The notes under the pieces were generated by a model. The model made no database searches, had not been told where the DNA came from, and saw only the letters and a program-made list of their open reading frames with translations. From NCBI GenBank assembly GCA_016927495.1, contig JAFGMP010000258.1, forward strand, positions 1 to 42,361: DNA of 42,361 bases, given 5' to 3'. Below are positions 34,804 through 42,361 of this stretch, piece by piece. Every line of letters starts with the position of its first letter. The stretch's first letter is position 1. Origin of the DNA: Candidatus Latescibacterota bacterium. Lineage in GTDB: Bacteria > Latescibacterota > Latescibacteria > Latescibacterales > Latescibacteraceae. The position numbers were made by a program, and so were the translations under genes.

Positions 34804-35682
34804 TTATTTACGAACCTCATGATCTCTGTACCGGGCAAAGTAGAATAACTTGATACGGTCATCCGAAACATTGAAATTCGCATGCGGCGTTTTCCCGTCC
34901 GGCGGAATAAGATATGCCGTTCCGGGAGGTTGATATCGTATCTGTTTGCCCAGCAGGAAGTGCACGTTGTCGGTAATGGCTATCCAGACCTCCTCGCAAC
35001 CCTCCACGTGGCTGTGCGGCTGGAAAAATGTCATGGGATCGAACTGAACGGTAAGTATATTTTCAAGGGTGCCAAGGCCTTTCTGAGTATTGAATAACGG
35101 TTTCGAAAGTCCGACCCAGTGAGGATTGCCCTTATTCCATGCTTCGGTGTTTTCATCGGTTACCAGCAGTTCCTCGTTCGGCCGGAAATCTGCCGGTACC
35201 GGTTCATTAATAAGATACATTGTCAGAGTTGTATTTTCGGTATTCTTCATCGTGAATTCGAGCTTCTCCGGAATGAGAACGCCAATTCCGGGATACAGTT
35301 CGGCAGTTTTGTCTCCGCCCGATATCGTTCCTTCTCCTGCCAGTATATAGATTACTTCCTGTTCACCTGAAAGCGTCACCGGTTCCGTAGATTCATATGC
35401 CCCCAAAGTAGCGTACACAAAACGGTTGACGTATTTGAGCACAGCACCTTTTGTATGAGGATCGAGCGGATCGCCTTTAGTGAGAATATCGCGCTCCACG
35501 AGAGCGCCGTGGGACTTTCGCGGCATCGATTCTTTCCAGCTACCCATGTACATGTCGATATTAGCGTCCCTTTCGGGATCATAGGGTTTTGGATCGAGTT
35601 GACTGTAATCGGGAGTTTGGGCCGTTGCACAAGGTGCAAACGCTACTAAAACAATGAAGGATACATAAAACACTCGCAGCAT
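34804..35682 (-). CDS. exported bicupin protein
   Basis: 292 aa from the ATG at 35682 (GGAG 8 nt upstream); a longer frame has no site. Residues 1-22 are a signal peptide (FIVLVAFAPCATAQ). Two cupin barrels follow. The first (YILAGEGTISGG...IPEKLEF) lacks the usual histidines. The second has the metal set FFQPHSHVEGCEEVW...HANFN, that is two His, one Glu and a later His. Such bicupins in glycan clusters include uronate lyase- or isomerase-like enzymes and binding proteins. It stands just upstream of DUF362 and the TIM-barrel pair, with no signal for its own operon end. Substrate unknown. Confidence 0.82.
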   Translation of the reverse strand: MLRVFYVSFIVLVAFAPCATAQTPDYSQLDPKPYDPERDANIDMYMGSWKESMPRKSHGALVERDILTKGDPLDPHTKGAVLKYVNRFVYATLGAYESTEPVTLSGEQEVIYILAGEGTISGGDKTAELYPGIGVLIPEKLEFTMKNTENTTLTMYLINEPVPADFRPNEELLVTDENTEAWNKGNPHWVGLSKPLFNTQKGLGTLENILTVQFDPMTFFQPHSHVEGCEEVWIAITDNVHFLLGKQIRYQPPGTAYLIPPDGKTPHANFNVSDDRIKLFYFARYRDHEVRK

Positions 35683-35727
35683 TTCGAATTCTCCAATTGA
35701 TATGTAAAAGTACCTCAAGTTTCGTTT

Positions 35728-35761
35728 GAAATTGCTTCGTCGTTTAATTTTACGTAATGAC
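35728..35761. repeat. dispersed 34-bp element, family 2, copy 1
   Basis: ATTGCTTCGTC with flanks, matching 37707-37740 at 26 of 34 positions. It lies in the gap before the bicupin start. Confidence 0.6.
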
Positions 35762-35833
35762 AAAATAAATACTTTTCCCTAACAAATTGCTTACTATTTT
35801 TTACAAGATTAGTGATTTATCATAATTACGAAT

Positions 35834-37324
35834 TTACATCGTTCCGTAAAGATTGTCCAATCTTTTGAGTTCCTCTTTCAATTGACGGATTATCTTTTCG
35901 TATCCCGGTTGTCCGTACAGATTGTTTACCTCATTCGGATCAGTCTCAAGATCAAACAGTTCCCAATAGTTATTTTCGGTATAGTATTCAATCAACTTGT
36001 ATCGTTCGGTACGTACTCCACGATGCGGTCCCACACGGTGTGCCGTAAAATACCGGGTATAGGTGCGGTCATTGATATCATTGGGATCGAGATTCTGATA
36101 CATTCGCCATGAATCTTCGTAATAAGAGTAATATACCGATTTTCGCCAATTATCAGGGGCTTTTCCCCCCAGAATGGGCAGAAGGCTTCGGCCATGCATG
36201 TTTTTCGGTACCGGAACACCTGCCGCATCGAGAATGGTTGGGGCAACATCGACATTCAATACCATATTGTCGCTGACCTGTCCTGAAATACCGAGTCGTG
36301 GATATCTTATTAGTAGTGGGATTCTCAGGGATGGCTCATACATAAACCGCTTATCATACCAGCCGTGCTCACCAAGGAAAAAACCATTATCCGAAGTATA
36401 GAATATGAGTGTATCGTCTGCAATCTGTTTCTTTTCGATCAGGTTGAGTACACGTCCCAGATTTTCATCGATTCCGACAACAGCGCGGCAACTGTCTTTT
36501 ACGAATCTCTGATAAATCCATCGTTTCTTTTCACTTTCCGGGAGATTTTCGGGGAGGTCGTCATAGTCGTCTGCAAGGCTGATTTCAATTTTCATGTCCT
36601 GCGCAAGTCCTGCTATCCGCCGTGTTGAGTAATCATCATCGAACGTTTCGGGGTAGGGGAATTCCACATCTTCCCACAGATGAGCGTGACGAGGCGCCGG
36701 TGTGAACGGTCTGTGTGGGGCTTTGTGCTGATATATCAGGCAGAACGGCTGCGATGAATCGGCCCGATTGAGAAAATCAACGGTTTTATCCGTAATTACA
36801 TCGGTTACATACCCCTCATTTTGGGTTTGAACACCGTTTTCGATGAATTCGGGATTGAAATATGATCCCTGGCCGGGAAGAATACGCCATTCGTCAAATC
36901 CTCTGGGATTCTCCCTGAGATGGTATTTGCCGATTATTGCCGTATAGTAACCTGTCTGTTGAAGAAGTTCCGGGAAGGTTGGTATATCCGGATTGAGCTG
37001 TTCCTCGCTTCCTTTTTTTTCGGAATTGCCGGTTATGCCATTCAGGCTTGAATAACATCCGGTCAGAATCGATGCACGGCTTGGAGCACAGAGCGAATTT
37101 GTACAGTAACAGTTATTGAACCGTATTCCTTCATTCGCCAGACGGTCCATGTTCGGTGTTTGAAGTATAGTATGGCCGTAACAACTCATCTGGTCGACAG
37201 TCTGATCATCGGTCATAATAAAAATGATATTTGGCGGTCGATTACTGCTGTGAGTACTGCACTGCGAAACAAGTACTCCTGTTCCTGCGACTGTTATGGT
37301 TTGGAGCGCTTCACGGCGGTTCAT
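35834..37324 (-). CDS. Tat-exported sulfatase (formylglycine-dependent)
   Basis: 496 aa. The ATG at 37324 is chosen for AAAGG 7 nt upstream; TTG 37363 and ATG 37330 are in frame but badly placed. NRREALQTI begins a twin-arginine signal with VSQC (Cys22). It is an S1-type sulfatase: IIFIMTDDQ (Asp39-Asp40 bind Ca2+), CAPSRASILTG with Cys79 as the residue converted to formylglycine (C-x-P-S-R), IIGKYHL, and FYTSDNGFFLGEHGWYDK. It removes sulfate esters from a glycan. It is the 5' gene of the run that continues with bicupin, DUF362 and TIM-barrel genes, and divergent from a second sulfatase. Confidence 0.93.
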   Translation of the reverse strand: MNRREALQTITVAGTGVLVSQCSTHSSNRPPNIIFIMTDDQTVDQMSCYGHTILQTPNMDRLANEGIRFNNCYCTNSLCAPSRASILTGCYSSLNGITGNSEKKGSEEQLNPDIPTFPELLQQTGYYTAIIGKYHLRENPRGFDEWRILPGQGSYFNPEFIENGVQTQNEGYVTDVITDKTVDFLNRADSSQPFCLIYQHKAPHRPFTPAPRHAHLWEDVEFPYPETFDDDYSTRRIAGLAQDMKIEISLADDYDDLPENLPESEKKRWIYQRFVKDSCRAVVGIDENLGRVLNLIEKKQIADDTLIFYTSDNGFFLGEHGWYDKRFMYEPSLRIPLLIRYPRLGISGQVSDNMVLNVDVAPTILDAAGVPVPKNMHGRSLLPILGGKAPDNWRKSVYYSYYEDSWRMYQNLDPNDINDRTYTRYFTAHRVGPHRGVRTERYKLIEYYTENNYWELFDLETDPNEVNNLYGQPGYEKIIRQLKEELKRLDNLYGTM

Positions 37325-37547
37325 GGGCATACCTTTGCATAGGGATGATTTGTTTTTTTTCAAAATATATGATGAATCTTCCGGTAAAACAAATTTTAAT
37401 AAAAGTGCGGAAAGATAATAATTTTACCGTTGGATTATTGAAATATAAAGTTTATAATGAAATTCTGTGATTACGTCCAAAAATTTTGATCTAAGTATTC
37501 CACGATGCTTGCTTCAGGGTAAGGAAAAAATATTAAAAGTCAGGCAG

Positions 37548-37572
37548 GAATGTCTGAACTGCCGAGACATTC
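37548..37572. other. short hairpin
   Basis: GAATGTCT and AGACATTC form an 8-bp stem with a 9-nt loop. No T-run. Confidence 0.5.
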
Positions 37573-37581
37573 TTGTCCGTC

Positions 37582-37624
37582 ATGAACTATATGATACCTC
37601 GACCCTTGGGTGGGGGTAGTTCAT
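37582..37624. other. longer inverted repeat
   Basis: ATGAACTA pairs with TAGTTCAT around a 27-nt centre that contains a small ACCC/GGGT stem. It could be an operator or a folded leader. Confidence 0.4.
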
Positions 37625-37706
37625 TTAAGATAAGATTACATCTATTTGAAATTGCGAACGAACAACGTGAGTGAAGTAATCTTGTTTTTTACCCATTTCA
37701 GATGTT

Positions 37707-37740
37707 GAGATTGCTTCGTCATTTCATTCCTCGCAATAAC
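37707..37740. repeat. dispersed 34-bp element, family 2, copy 2
   Basis: GAGATTGCTTCGTCATTTCA with a CTCGCAATAAC tail. With ATTGCGAACGAACAACGTGA at about 37650 it forms a larger imperfect palindrome, so this copy is more complete than the one at 35728. Confidence 0.6.
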
Positions 37741-37765
37741 AGAAGTAATTGTTAGGTAAGTATTA

Positions 37766-37837
37766 ATCTGTGAAAATCCGCACAATCCGCGTATATCAGC
37801 GTTCTATTCTTTTTTGAGAATAATCCGGATTAACTGA
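37766..37837. repeat. short dispersed repeat, family 3, copy 2
   Basis: Same element as 19938-20002: ATCCGC, CGTTCTATT, TTTTGAG and CCGGATTAA in the same order and orientation. It lies just upstream of the plus-strand sulfatase. Confidence 0.55.
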
Positions 37838-37875
37838 TAATATCGGATTTTATTATCGTAAATGCGAGGTCAAAT

Positions 37876-39654
37876 ATGAAAAAGCACACACGTCGTGGTT
37901 TCCTAAAAAAATCCGGAGAGGTTGCTGTTTCCACCGGTGCTTTGTCTTTCCTTCCAGGTTGCGGCTCAATAACCGGGCATGAAAAAAAAAGACGATATAA
38001 TGTAATTTTAATTCTAACGGACGACCAGGGGTACGGTGATGTCGGATGTCATGGTAACGACATAATTAAAACGCCGAATCTTGATCGTTTTGCCTTAGAA
38101 AATATTGAATTCACACGTTTTTATGTATGCCCCACCTGTGCGCCCACAAGGGCGGGATTGTTAACCGGACGTTATCATCATAGAACCGGAATTCAGGGTG
38201 TTATGAGCGGTGAAGCCCTTATAAATCCTGATGAAATAACAATAGCGGAAATGTTCGGTAATTCAGGATATACAACCGGGATTTTCGGAAAATGGCATCT
38301 TGGCGACAATTATCCGCGACGTCCCATGGAGAAAGGATTTTTTGAATCAGTTGTCCATAACGGCGGAGGATTAAGCCAGCCATCCTGCCCTCCGGGTAAA
38401 GGATATTTCGATCCCGAATTTCAAAAGAAACATAACTTTGTACTGCCTGAATACATACCGCACTGGCTTGGAAGCAATGCCTATTTCGATCCCTTGCTTC
38501 AGCACAACGGCCAACAGGAACAATATAAGGGGTATTGTACCGACATATTTTTCAACGAAGCGAAAACGTTCATCGAAAAGCACAGGGCAGAACCTTTTTT
38601 CGTGTACCTTCCGCTCAATGCGCCCCATGCACCTGAATTTGTCAGCGAAGATTATCTTGCACCATACCGTAATAAAGGTCTCGATGACAAGACGGCACGG
38701 TGTTATGCCATGATTACCAATATCGATGACAATTTTGGCCGACTAATAAACAAACTGGAAGAATTGAAACTTGAAGAAAATACCATACTCATCTTTTTAG
38801 GGGATAATGGCCCGCAGTATTTGCGTTATAATGCAGGCATTCGTGACAGAAAAGGAAGTTTCTATGAAGGTGGGTTTCGTGTTCCTTGTTTTATGCGGTT
38901 TCCCGGTATGATGGACGGCAGCAGAAAAACAGACACGATAGCGGCTAACATCGATATATGTCCCACATTACTTGAAGCGTGTGATGTCGGAAAACCGGCC
39001 GGTGTCAAACTTGACGGAATGAGTCTTTTATCGCTATTGGAGAACAGTTCTATTGAATGGCCAGCTCGCACATTGTTTTTTCAGGGTAATAACGGCGTCC
39101 CCGAAAAATACAACCAATGTGCGGCTTTGACACAACAGTACAAGCTTGTGAATGGAAAAGAACTGTACGATATCATAGAAGATCCATCGGAAAAAAATGA
39201 TATTTCCGGTAACCATCCCGACATCGTGGCGAAGCTTAGAAGTGAATATGAAAAATGGTTCGATGATGTGGTCAACACACGTGGTCAGGAACCGCAGTAT
39301 ATCTATGTCGGAACATCACACGAAAATCCGGTGATTCTTACGCCGCAGGACTGGCGGGGACCACGTTCGAGATTTGTCAGTGAGGACAGCCTTGGCTACT
39401 GGTTAATTGATGTCAGAAGCTCAGGTACATATGAAATTACCCTGAGATTTAAGAAAAAAGACAAGCCGGTAATTGCACATCTTACAATCGGTGACAAATC
39501 AGCGAGTCAAGAATGTGGTAAGGAAGCCACAAGTGTTACTTTCGATTCCTATAATATAGATACGGGTAAAACACGACTCGACGGCTGGCTTGAAATCGAT
39601 AATAAGTCGATTGGTGTGGATTATGTTGATGTAAGAAAGCTTGATCGACTTTAA
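37876..39654 (+). CDS. Tat-exported arylsulfatase with C-terminal extension
   Basis: 592 aa. GAGG lies 6 nt before the ATG at 37876. TRRGFLKKS (Arg6-Arg7) starts a Tat signal ending in LPGC (Cys29). It is an arylsulfatase A-type enzyme: ILTDDQGYGD (Asp49-Asp50), CAPTRAGLLTGR with Cys88 for formylglycine (C-x-P-T-R instead of S-R, a common variant), IFGKWHLGD, and FLGDNGPQ. From about residue 470 to the end a ~120-residue beta-rich domain (PVILTPQDWRGPRSRFVSED...) follows, resembling the carbohydrate-binding tails of some sulfatases. Divergent from the sulfatase at 35834 and different in subfamily, so they probably cut sulfate at different positions. Confidence 0.93.
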   Translation: MKKHTRRGFLKKSGEVAVSTGALSFLPGCGSITGHEKKRRYNVILILTDDQGYGDVGCHGNDIIKTPNLDRFALENIEFTRFYVCPTCAPTRAGLLTGRYHHRTGIQGVMSGEALINPDEITIAEMFGNSGYTTGIFGKWHLGDNYPRRPMEKGFFESVVHNGGGLSQPSCPPGKGYFDPEFQKKHNFVLPEYIPHWLGSNAYFDPLLQHNGQQEQYKGYCTDIFFNEAKTFIEKHRAEPFFVYLPLNAPHAPEFVSEDYLAPYRNKGLDDKTARCYAMITNIDDNFGRLINKLEELKLEENTILIFLGDNGPQYLRYNAGIRDRKGSFYEGGFRVPCFMRFPGMMDGSRKTDTIAANIDICPTLLEACDVGKPAGVKLDGMSLLSLLENSSIEWPARTLFFQGNNGVPEKYNQCAALTQQYKLVNGKELYDIIEDPSEKNDISGNHPDIVAKLRSEYEKWFDDVVNTRGQEPQYIYVGTSHENPVILTPQDWRGPRSRFVSEDSLGYWLIDVRSSGTYEITLRFKKKDKPVIAHLTIGDKSASQECGKEATSVTFDSYNIDTGKTRLDGWLEIDNKSIGVDYVDVRKLDRL

Positions 39655-39689
39655 AATATATTAGACAAAATCGAAAATTATTGTGGATC

Positions 39690-41159
39690 TTATGATTGGG
39701 AGTCAGGTAATACCTGTGAAATAATTGCGGAATAATCCTCGATATCGCATACCTGTTCAAGTTTTTCGATGATTACGTTATTAATGCGTAATTTTTTTGC
39801 CAGGTCGTCGATAACATTTTTGAGAACGATTATGCCCATATCCGAATCATTGTGCAATACTTCAAAAAGGTCCGATTTGAGAATATCGAGAACAACGCAT
39901 TCATTAGCCGCAATTACCATGGCTGATCGTTTCTCTCCGGTAAAAACTCCCATTTCTCCAACAATCCCAAGTGGAATGATACGGGACAATTCTTTGCCTT
40001 CTCTGAAAGTGATACGAAGCATTCCCTTGATCAGAATGAAAATATTAAATGATTCTTCATCGATATAACAGAGGATTTCGTCTTTGTAAAGTGTTCGTTT
40101 CGAGCAGATTCCAAGGATTTTTTTCAATTGGGGTAAAGACAGTCCCCTGAAAATGGGAATTCTTCCGAGGACATCGATAACCTGTTCTTTCCTTTTATTC
40201 CTGCGATTTTTTTCTTTTTGGGTTTCAGCAATGACCCCAGACGTTTTATGTCCCGTCAAAGCCAGACGTAACTCTTCAAAAGAAAAATAACGGTTATCCG
40301 GTTTTTTTTCGAGGCATTTCAATATCACATCACATAACCAGGATGGTACTGCAGTGTTACGGACATCCGGAGGATCGGGTATCTCATGGACGTGCATATA
40401 CATGAGTGACGGGGGATCGAGAGCAAGAAACGGGAGGGTGGCTGTGGCCATCTGATACAGCACTACACCCATTGAATAAATATCGCTGCGTGTGTCAATC
40501 TCAACACCTTTTGCCATTTCCGGGCTTAAATATTGTGGGGATCCTATTATCGTATCTTTTTGAGTCAGTACGGAACTCTGTGCGGCCCGTGCAATACCGA
40601 AGTCCATGACAATTGCCCGGTTATACTGGTCGATCATAATATTATCGGGTTTGAGATCCCGATGAATGACATCATGTTCGTGCGCATATTGCAGTCCTGA
40701 ACAAACATCCGTTCCCCAGAGGATAATATCATCGGTCGATAGTATTCCCTGTTCCTGCATTTTTTCTGAAAGCGTACCACCGGGGATATAACTCATGACG
40801 AAATAACATAATTCTTTGTCCTGACTGATCTGGTAAATACGCACTATATTCGGATGTTCGAGGTTTGCCGCAATCTGCGCCTCACGTTTGAACCGAGCCA
40901 CAAACTCCCGGTCACGGAGATATTCACGGGGCAGCACTTTAATGGCAACGTTACGGTCAAGATCGATTTCCCGTGCGAGATATACCCTTGCCATTCCTCC
41001 CGATCCAAGTTTACGGATAACATCGTATCGGCCTGCGAGAGTTTTGACAAGTTGCTTTTCTTCATCGGAAACCCATTCTGATGCAAAAATATCAGCTCCG
41101 CAATGAATGCACGTATCCTGAAAATCGGGAGTTTCCTGATTACATTCGGGGCAGATCAT
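39690..41159 (-). CDS. zinc-ribbon Ser/Thr protein kinase with C-terminal cNMP-binding domain
   Basis: 489 aa. An SD GAGGA precedes the ATG at 41159. Residues 3-20 are a zinc ribbon (CPEC...CIHC: Cys3, Cys6, Cys17, Cys20). Residues ~45-310 are a PknB-type kinase: GSGGMARV (52-59), Lys74 in VAIK, HRDLKPDN (166-173, catalytic Asp168), DFG (186-188) and SPE. After a basic linker, residues ~335-460 form a Crp/PKA-type cyclic-nucleotide domain with the phosphate cassette GEMGVFTGEKRSA, in which the Glu and Arg that bind cAMP/cGMP are kept. No membrane helix and no helix-turn-helix. It reads as a cytosolic kinase gated by a cyclic nucleotide. Monocistronic. Confidence 0.92.
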   Translation of the reverse strand: MICPECNQETPDFQDTCIHCGADIFASEWVSDEEKQLVKTLAGRYDVIRKLGSGGMARVYLAREIDLDRNVAIKVLPREYLRDREFVARFKREAQIAANLEHPNIVRIYQISQDKELCYFVMSYIPGGTLSEKMQEQGILSTDDIILWGTDVCSGLQYAHEHDVIHRDLKPDNIMIDQYNRAIVMDFGIARAAQSSVLTQKDTIIGSPQYLSPEMAKGVEIDTRSDIYSMGVVLYQMATATLPFLALDPPSLMYMHVHEIPDPPDVRNTAVPSWLCDVILKCLEKKPDNRYFSFEELRLALTGHKTSGVIAETQKEKNRRNKRKEQVIDVLGRIPIFRGLSLPQLKKILGICSKRTLYKDEILCYIDEESFNIFILIKGMLRITFREGKELSRIIPLGIVGEMGVFTGEKRSAMVIAANECVVLDILKSDLFEVLHNDSDMGIIVLKNVIDDLAKKLRINNVIIEKLEQVCDIEDYSAIISQVLPDSQS

Positions 41160-41276
41160 TCGGTATTCCTCTGCCGAAATACTTAATCAAAAGTTTTAAT
41201 TGTACTCAAAATTAAAAAAATCATCGGCAATTCTTTATTTCGTCTGTCAAAATGCAATAATACTCTGTTTTATCAT

Positions 41277-42062
41277 TTATGATATATAACTTTTTAACAG
41301 TGTTTCGGCGCCGGTTTTCATTATTCTTGTATCCAGGCCACAGAGAATCATGGAAAAACCGATTTTATGATAATATCTGACTGTTGAGGGATCTGGTACA
41401 ACCAGTGCACCGATTTTACCGGCTTTTTTCAAAGCTTCACCAACTTTTTTGAGGGCATCGGCGCATTTTGGATGATTCGGATCGGGTGAAATTCCCATAT
41501 CCTGACATAAATCGGCATATCCGACAAACGCGGCATCGACCCCATCGATTTGTACAATTTTATCGACATTTGCCACCGCTACCTCAGATTCGATTAAAAC
41601 CATGAGCATAGTTTCTTCATTTTTTTTCGCCATTAATGTGGTGTCCAGCTTTATGATGCCATGACCGGTGCTTCTGCTGCTCGATGCATAACCCCGTCTG
41701 CCGAGAGGAAAATATTTTGCGCTCCTGACAGCATACTTCGCATCTTCAATAGTGTCGATATGCGGAATGCTCACAATTCCGGCACCCATATCGAGAACCT
41801 GGCCGATACTGTTCGATTCGTTGAACCGAACCCGCACAAGAGGGACACATCCCGTATTTTCAAGCGTTATGATCAGTTGTTCCACATCCTTGAAATCAAG
41901 AGAGGTATGTTCCATATCGATCCATGCATAATCATAACCTGTGAGCCCCGCTATTTCCGCAAATGCTGTAGCCGCACTGGTTAAAACAATTCCGTACACC
42001 GGTTTTCCTTCGGCCAGCTTTGATTTTAAATTAATCAGCATTTCACTGCTTTTATTCAGCAC
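41277..42062 (-). CDS. HpcH/HpaI-family class II aldolase
   Basis: 261 aa. The start is GTG at 42062 with GGAGG 6 nt upstream, inside the end of the SDR gene (7-nt overlap). The next ATG, 42041, has no site. It is an HpcH/HpaI TIM barrel: WIDMEHTSLDF (catalytic His52), PLVRVRF, then VLIESEVAV and FVGYADLCQDMG, whose Glu and Asp bind the divalent metal. Members cleave 2-keto-3-deoxy sugar acids to pyruvate and an aldehyde. Coupled to an SDR dehydrogenase gene, it probably ends an oxidative, non-phosphorylated sugar-acid path. Exact substrate unknown. Confidence 0.9.
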   Translation of the reverse strand: MLNKSSEMLINLKSKLAEGKPVYGIVLTSAATAFAEIAGLTGYDYAWIDMEHTSLDFKDVEQLIITLENTGCVPLVRVRFNESNSIGQVLDMGAGIVSIPHIDTIEDAKYAVRSAKYFPLGRRGYASSSRSTGHGIIKLDTTLMAKKNEETMLMVLIESEVAVANVDKIVQIDGVDAAFVGYADLCQDMGISPDPNHPKCADALKKVGEALKKAGKIGALVVPDPSTVRYYHKIGFSMILCGLDTRIMKTGAETLLKSYIS

Positions 42063-42361
42063 GTTGCCCCTCCGTCGACGACAATAACCTGTCCGGTAAT
42101 AAAATCCGCTTCATCCGATGCAAGAAATGTTATGATCCCGGCGACATCTTTTGTATATCCGGGCCGTCCCTTAGGTATTTGATTTATGTAACTATTAAGT
42201 TTTTCCTCTGCCATATTTTCATTAAAACCTGTGTCGAGAATTAATCCAGGTGCAACACAATTCACCGTGATGTTATCTTTCCCAAAATCACGAGCCAGCC
42301 TTTTTGTCAGAGCGATAATACCGCCCTTGGCTGCTCCGTAATGAGCGTTACATGTCACAAT
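42056..42361 (-). CDS. short-chain dehydrogenase/reductase (SDR), N-terminus outside window
   Basis: Only the last ~101 residues are visible; the frame is open to base 42361. The catalytic pair of classical SDRs is present in HYGAAKGGIIALTK (YxxxK). VNCVAPGLILDTGF and FITGQVIVVDGGATC close the Rossmann fold, as in FabG-like enzymes. Cytosolic NAD(P)-dependent oxidation or reduction of a sugar, sugar acid or ketone. Its stop codon overlaps the GTG start of the HpcH/HpaI aldolase gene, so the two are translated together and probably act in one path. Confidence 0.9.
   Translation of the reverse strand: MVTCNAHYGAAKGGIIALTKRLARDFGKDNITVNCVAPGLILDTGFNENMAEEKLNSYINQIPKGRPGYTKDVAGIITFLASDEADFITGQVIVVDGGATC

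Larger units (their letters stand above)
37325..37875. other. 551-bp region between divergent sulfatase genes
   Basis: No gene is seen. From the minus gene outwards it holds AT-rich sequence, two hairpins (37548-37572 and 37582-37624, listed separately), repeat family 2 (37707-37740) and repeat family 3 (37766-37837). GAGG at 37866 serves the plus-strand sulfatase. Promoters for both sulfatases must lie here, but none could be picked with confidence. Confidence 0.4.

Overview
The window (about 42 kb, GC in the mid-40s % by eye) looks like the genome of an uncultivated Gram-negative heterotrophic bacterium. It is densely coding, with clear Shine-Dalgarno sites. It is rich in Tat-exported lipoproteins, Na+/solute symporters, sulfatases, Gfo/Idh/MocA oxidoreductases, sugar isomerases and kinases, and uroporphyrinogen-decarboxylase-like (URO-D) proteins. 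That gene mix is typical of Planctomycetota, Latescibacterota and related glycan-degrading lineages. No rRNA or other phylogenetic marker is present, so the assignment is only a suggestion. I saw no tRNA, rRNA, CRISPR array, transposase or phage gene.

Layout. (1) 1-3571: the end of a URO-D-like gene, a RidA-family lipoprotein, a convergent small exported cysteine-ladder protein behind a candidate sigma-54 promoter, and a second URO-D-like gene. (2) 3831-6893: a two-propeller (14-blade) membrane sensor ending in an apparently active GGDEF domain with an I-site. (3) 6946-22361, all minus strand: a long catabolic run. In transcription order it holds an exported Gfo/Idh/MocA protein, a cytosolic Gfo/Idh/MocA oxidoreductase, an exported ceramidase-like hydrolase, a symporter, a fucose-isomerase-like protein, a PfkB kinase, a class I aldolase, a cytosolic ceramidase-like protein, a symporter, a URO-D-like protein and a second, near-duplicate symporter. 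(4) 22680-24808: a DeoR-type repressor overlapping a class III aminotransferase by 4 nt. (5) 25277-31307, plus strand and divergent from deoR: an amidohydrolase, an exported Gfo/Idh/MocA protein, a LamG lipoprotein, an arabinose-isomerase-like protein and an FGGY kinase, behind a near-consensus sigma-70 promoter with a repeat-filled leader. (6) 31472-37324, minus: tandem exported TIM-barrel proteins, a DUF362 lipoprotein, an exported bicupin and a Tat sulfatase. (7) 37876-39654: a divergent second sulfatase. (8) 39690-42361, minus: a zinc-ribbon/Ser-Thr kinase/cNMP-binding fusion, an HpcH/HpaI aldolase and the end of an SDR dehydrogenase.

How the genes may work together (inference). Exported sulfatases, LamG, ceramidase-like, Gfo/Idh/MocA and TIM-barrel proteins would process a sulfated or otherwise modified glycan or cyclitol outside the cytoplasm. 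Three SSS symporters would import the products. Two parallel isomerase-kinase modules would phosphorylate the resulting ketoses, one of them followed immediately by an aldolase that would cleave the ketose phosphate. The sensor cyclase, the DeoR repressor and the cNMP-gated kinase are candidate controls. The substrate cannot be read from the sequence.

Three families of short dispersed repeats sit between the genes: a 63-75 bp imperfect palindrome with TGTCA/TGACA ends (three copies), a 34-bp element (two copies) and a ~65-72 bp element (two copies).
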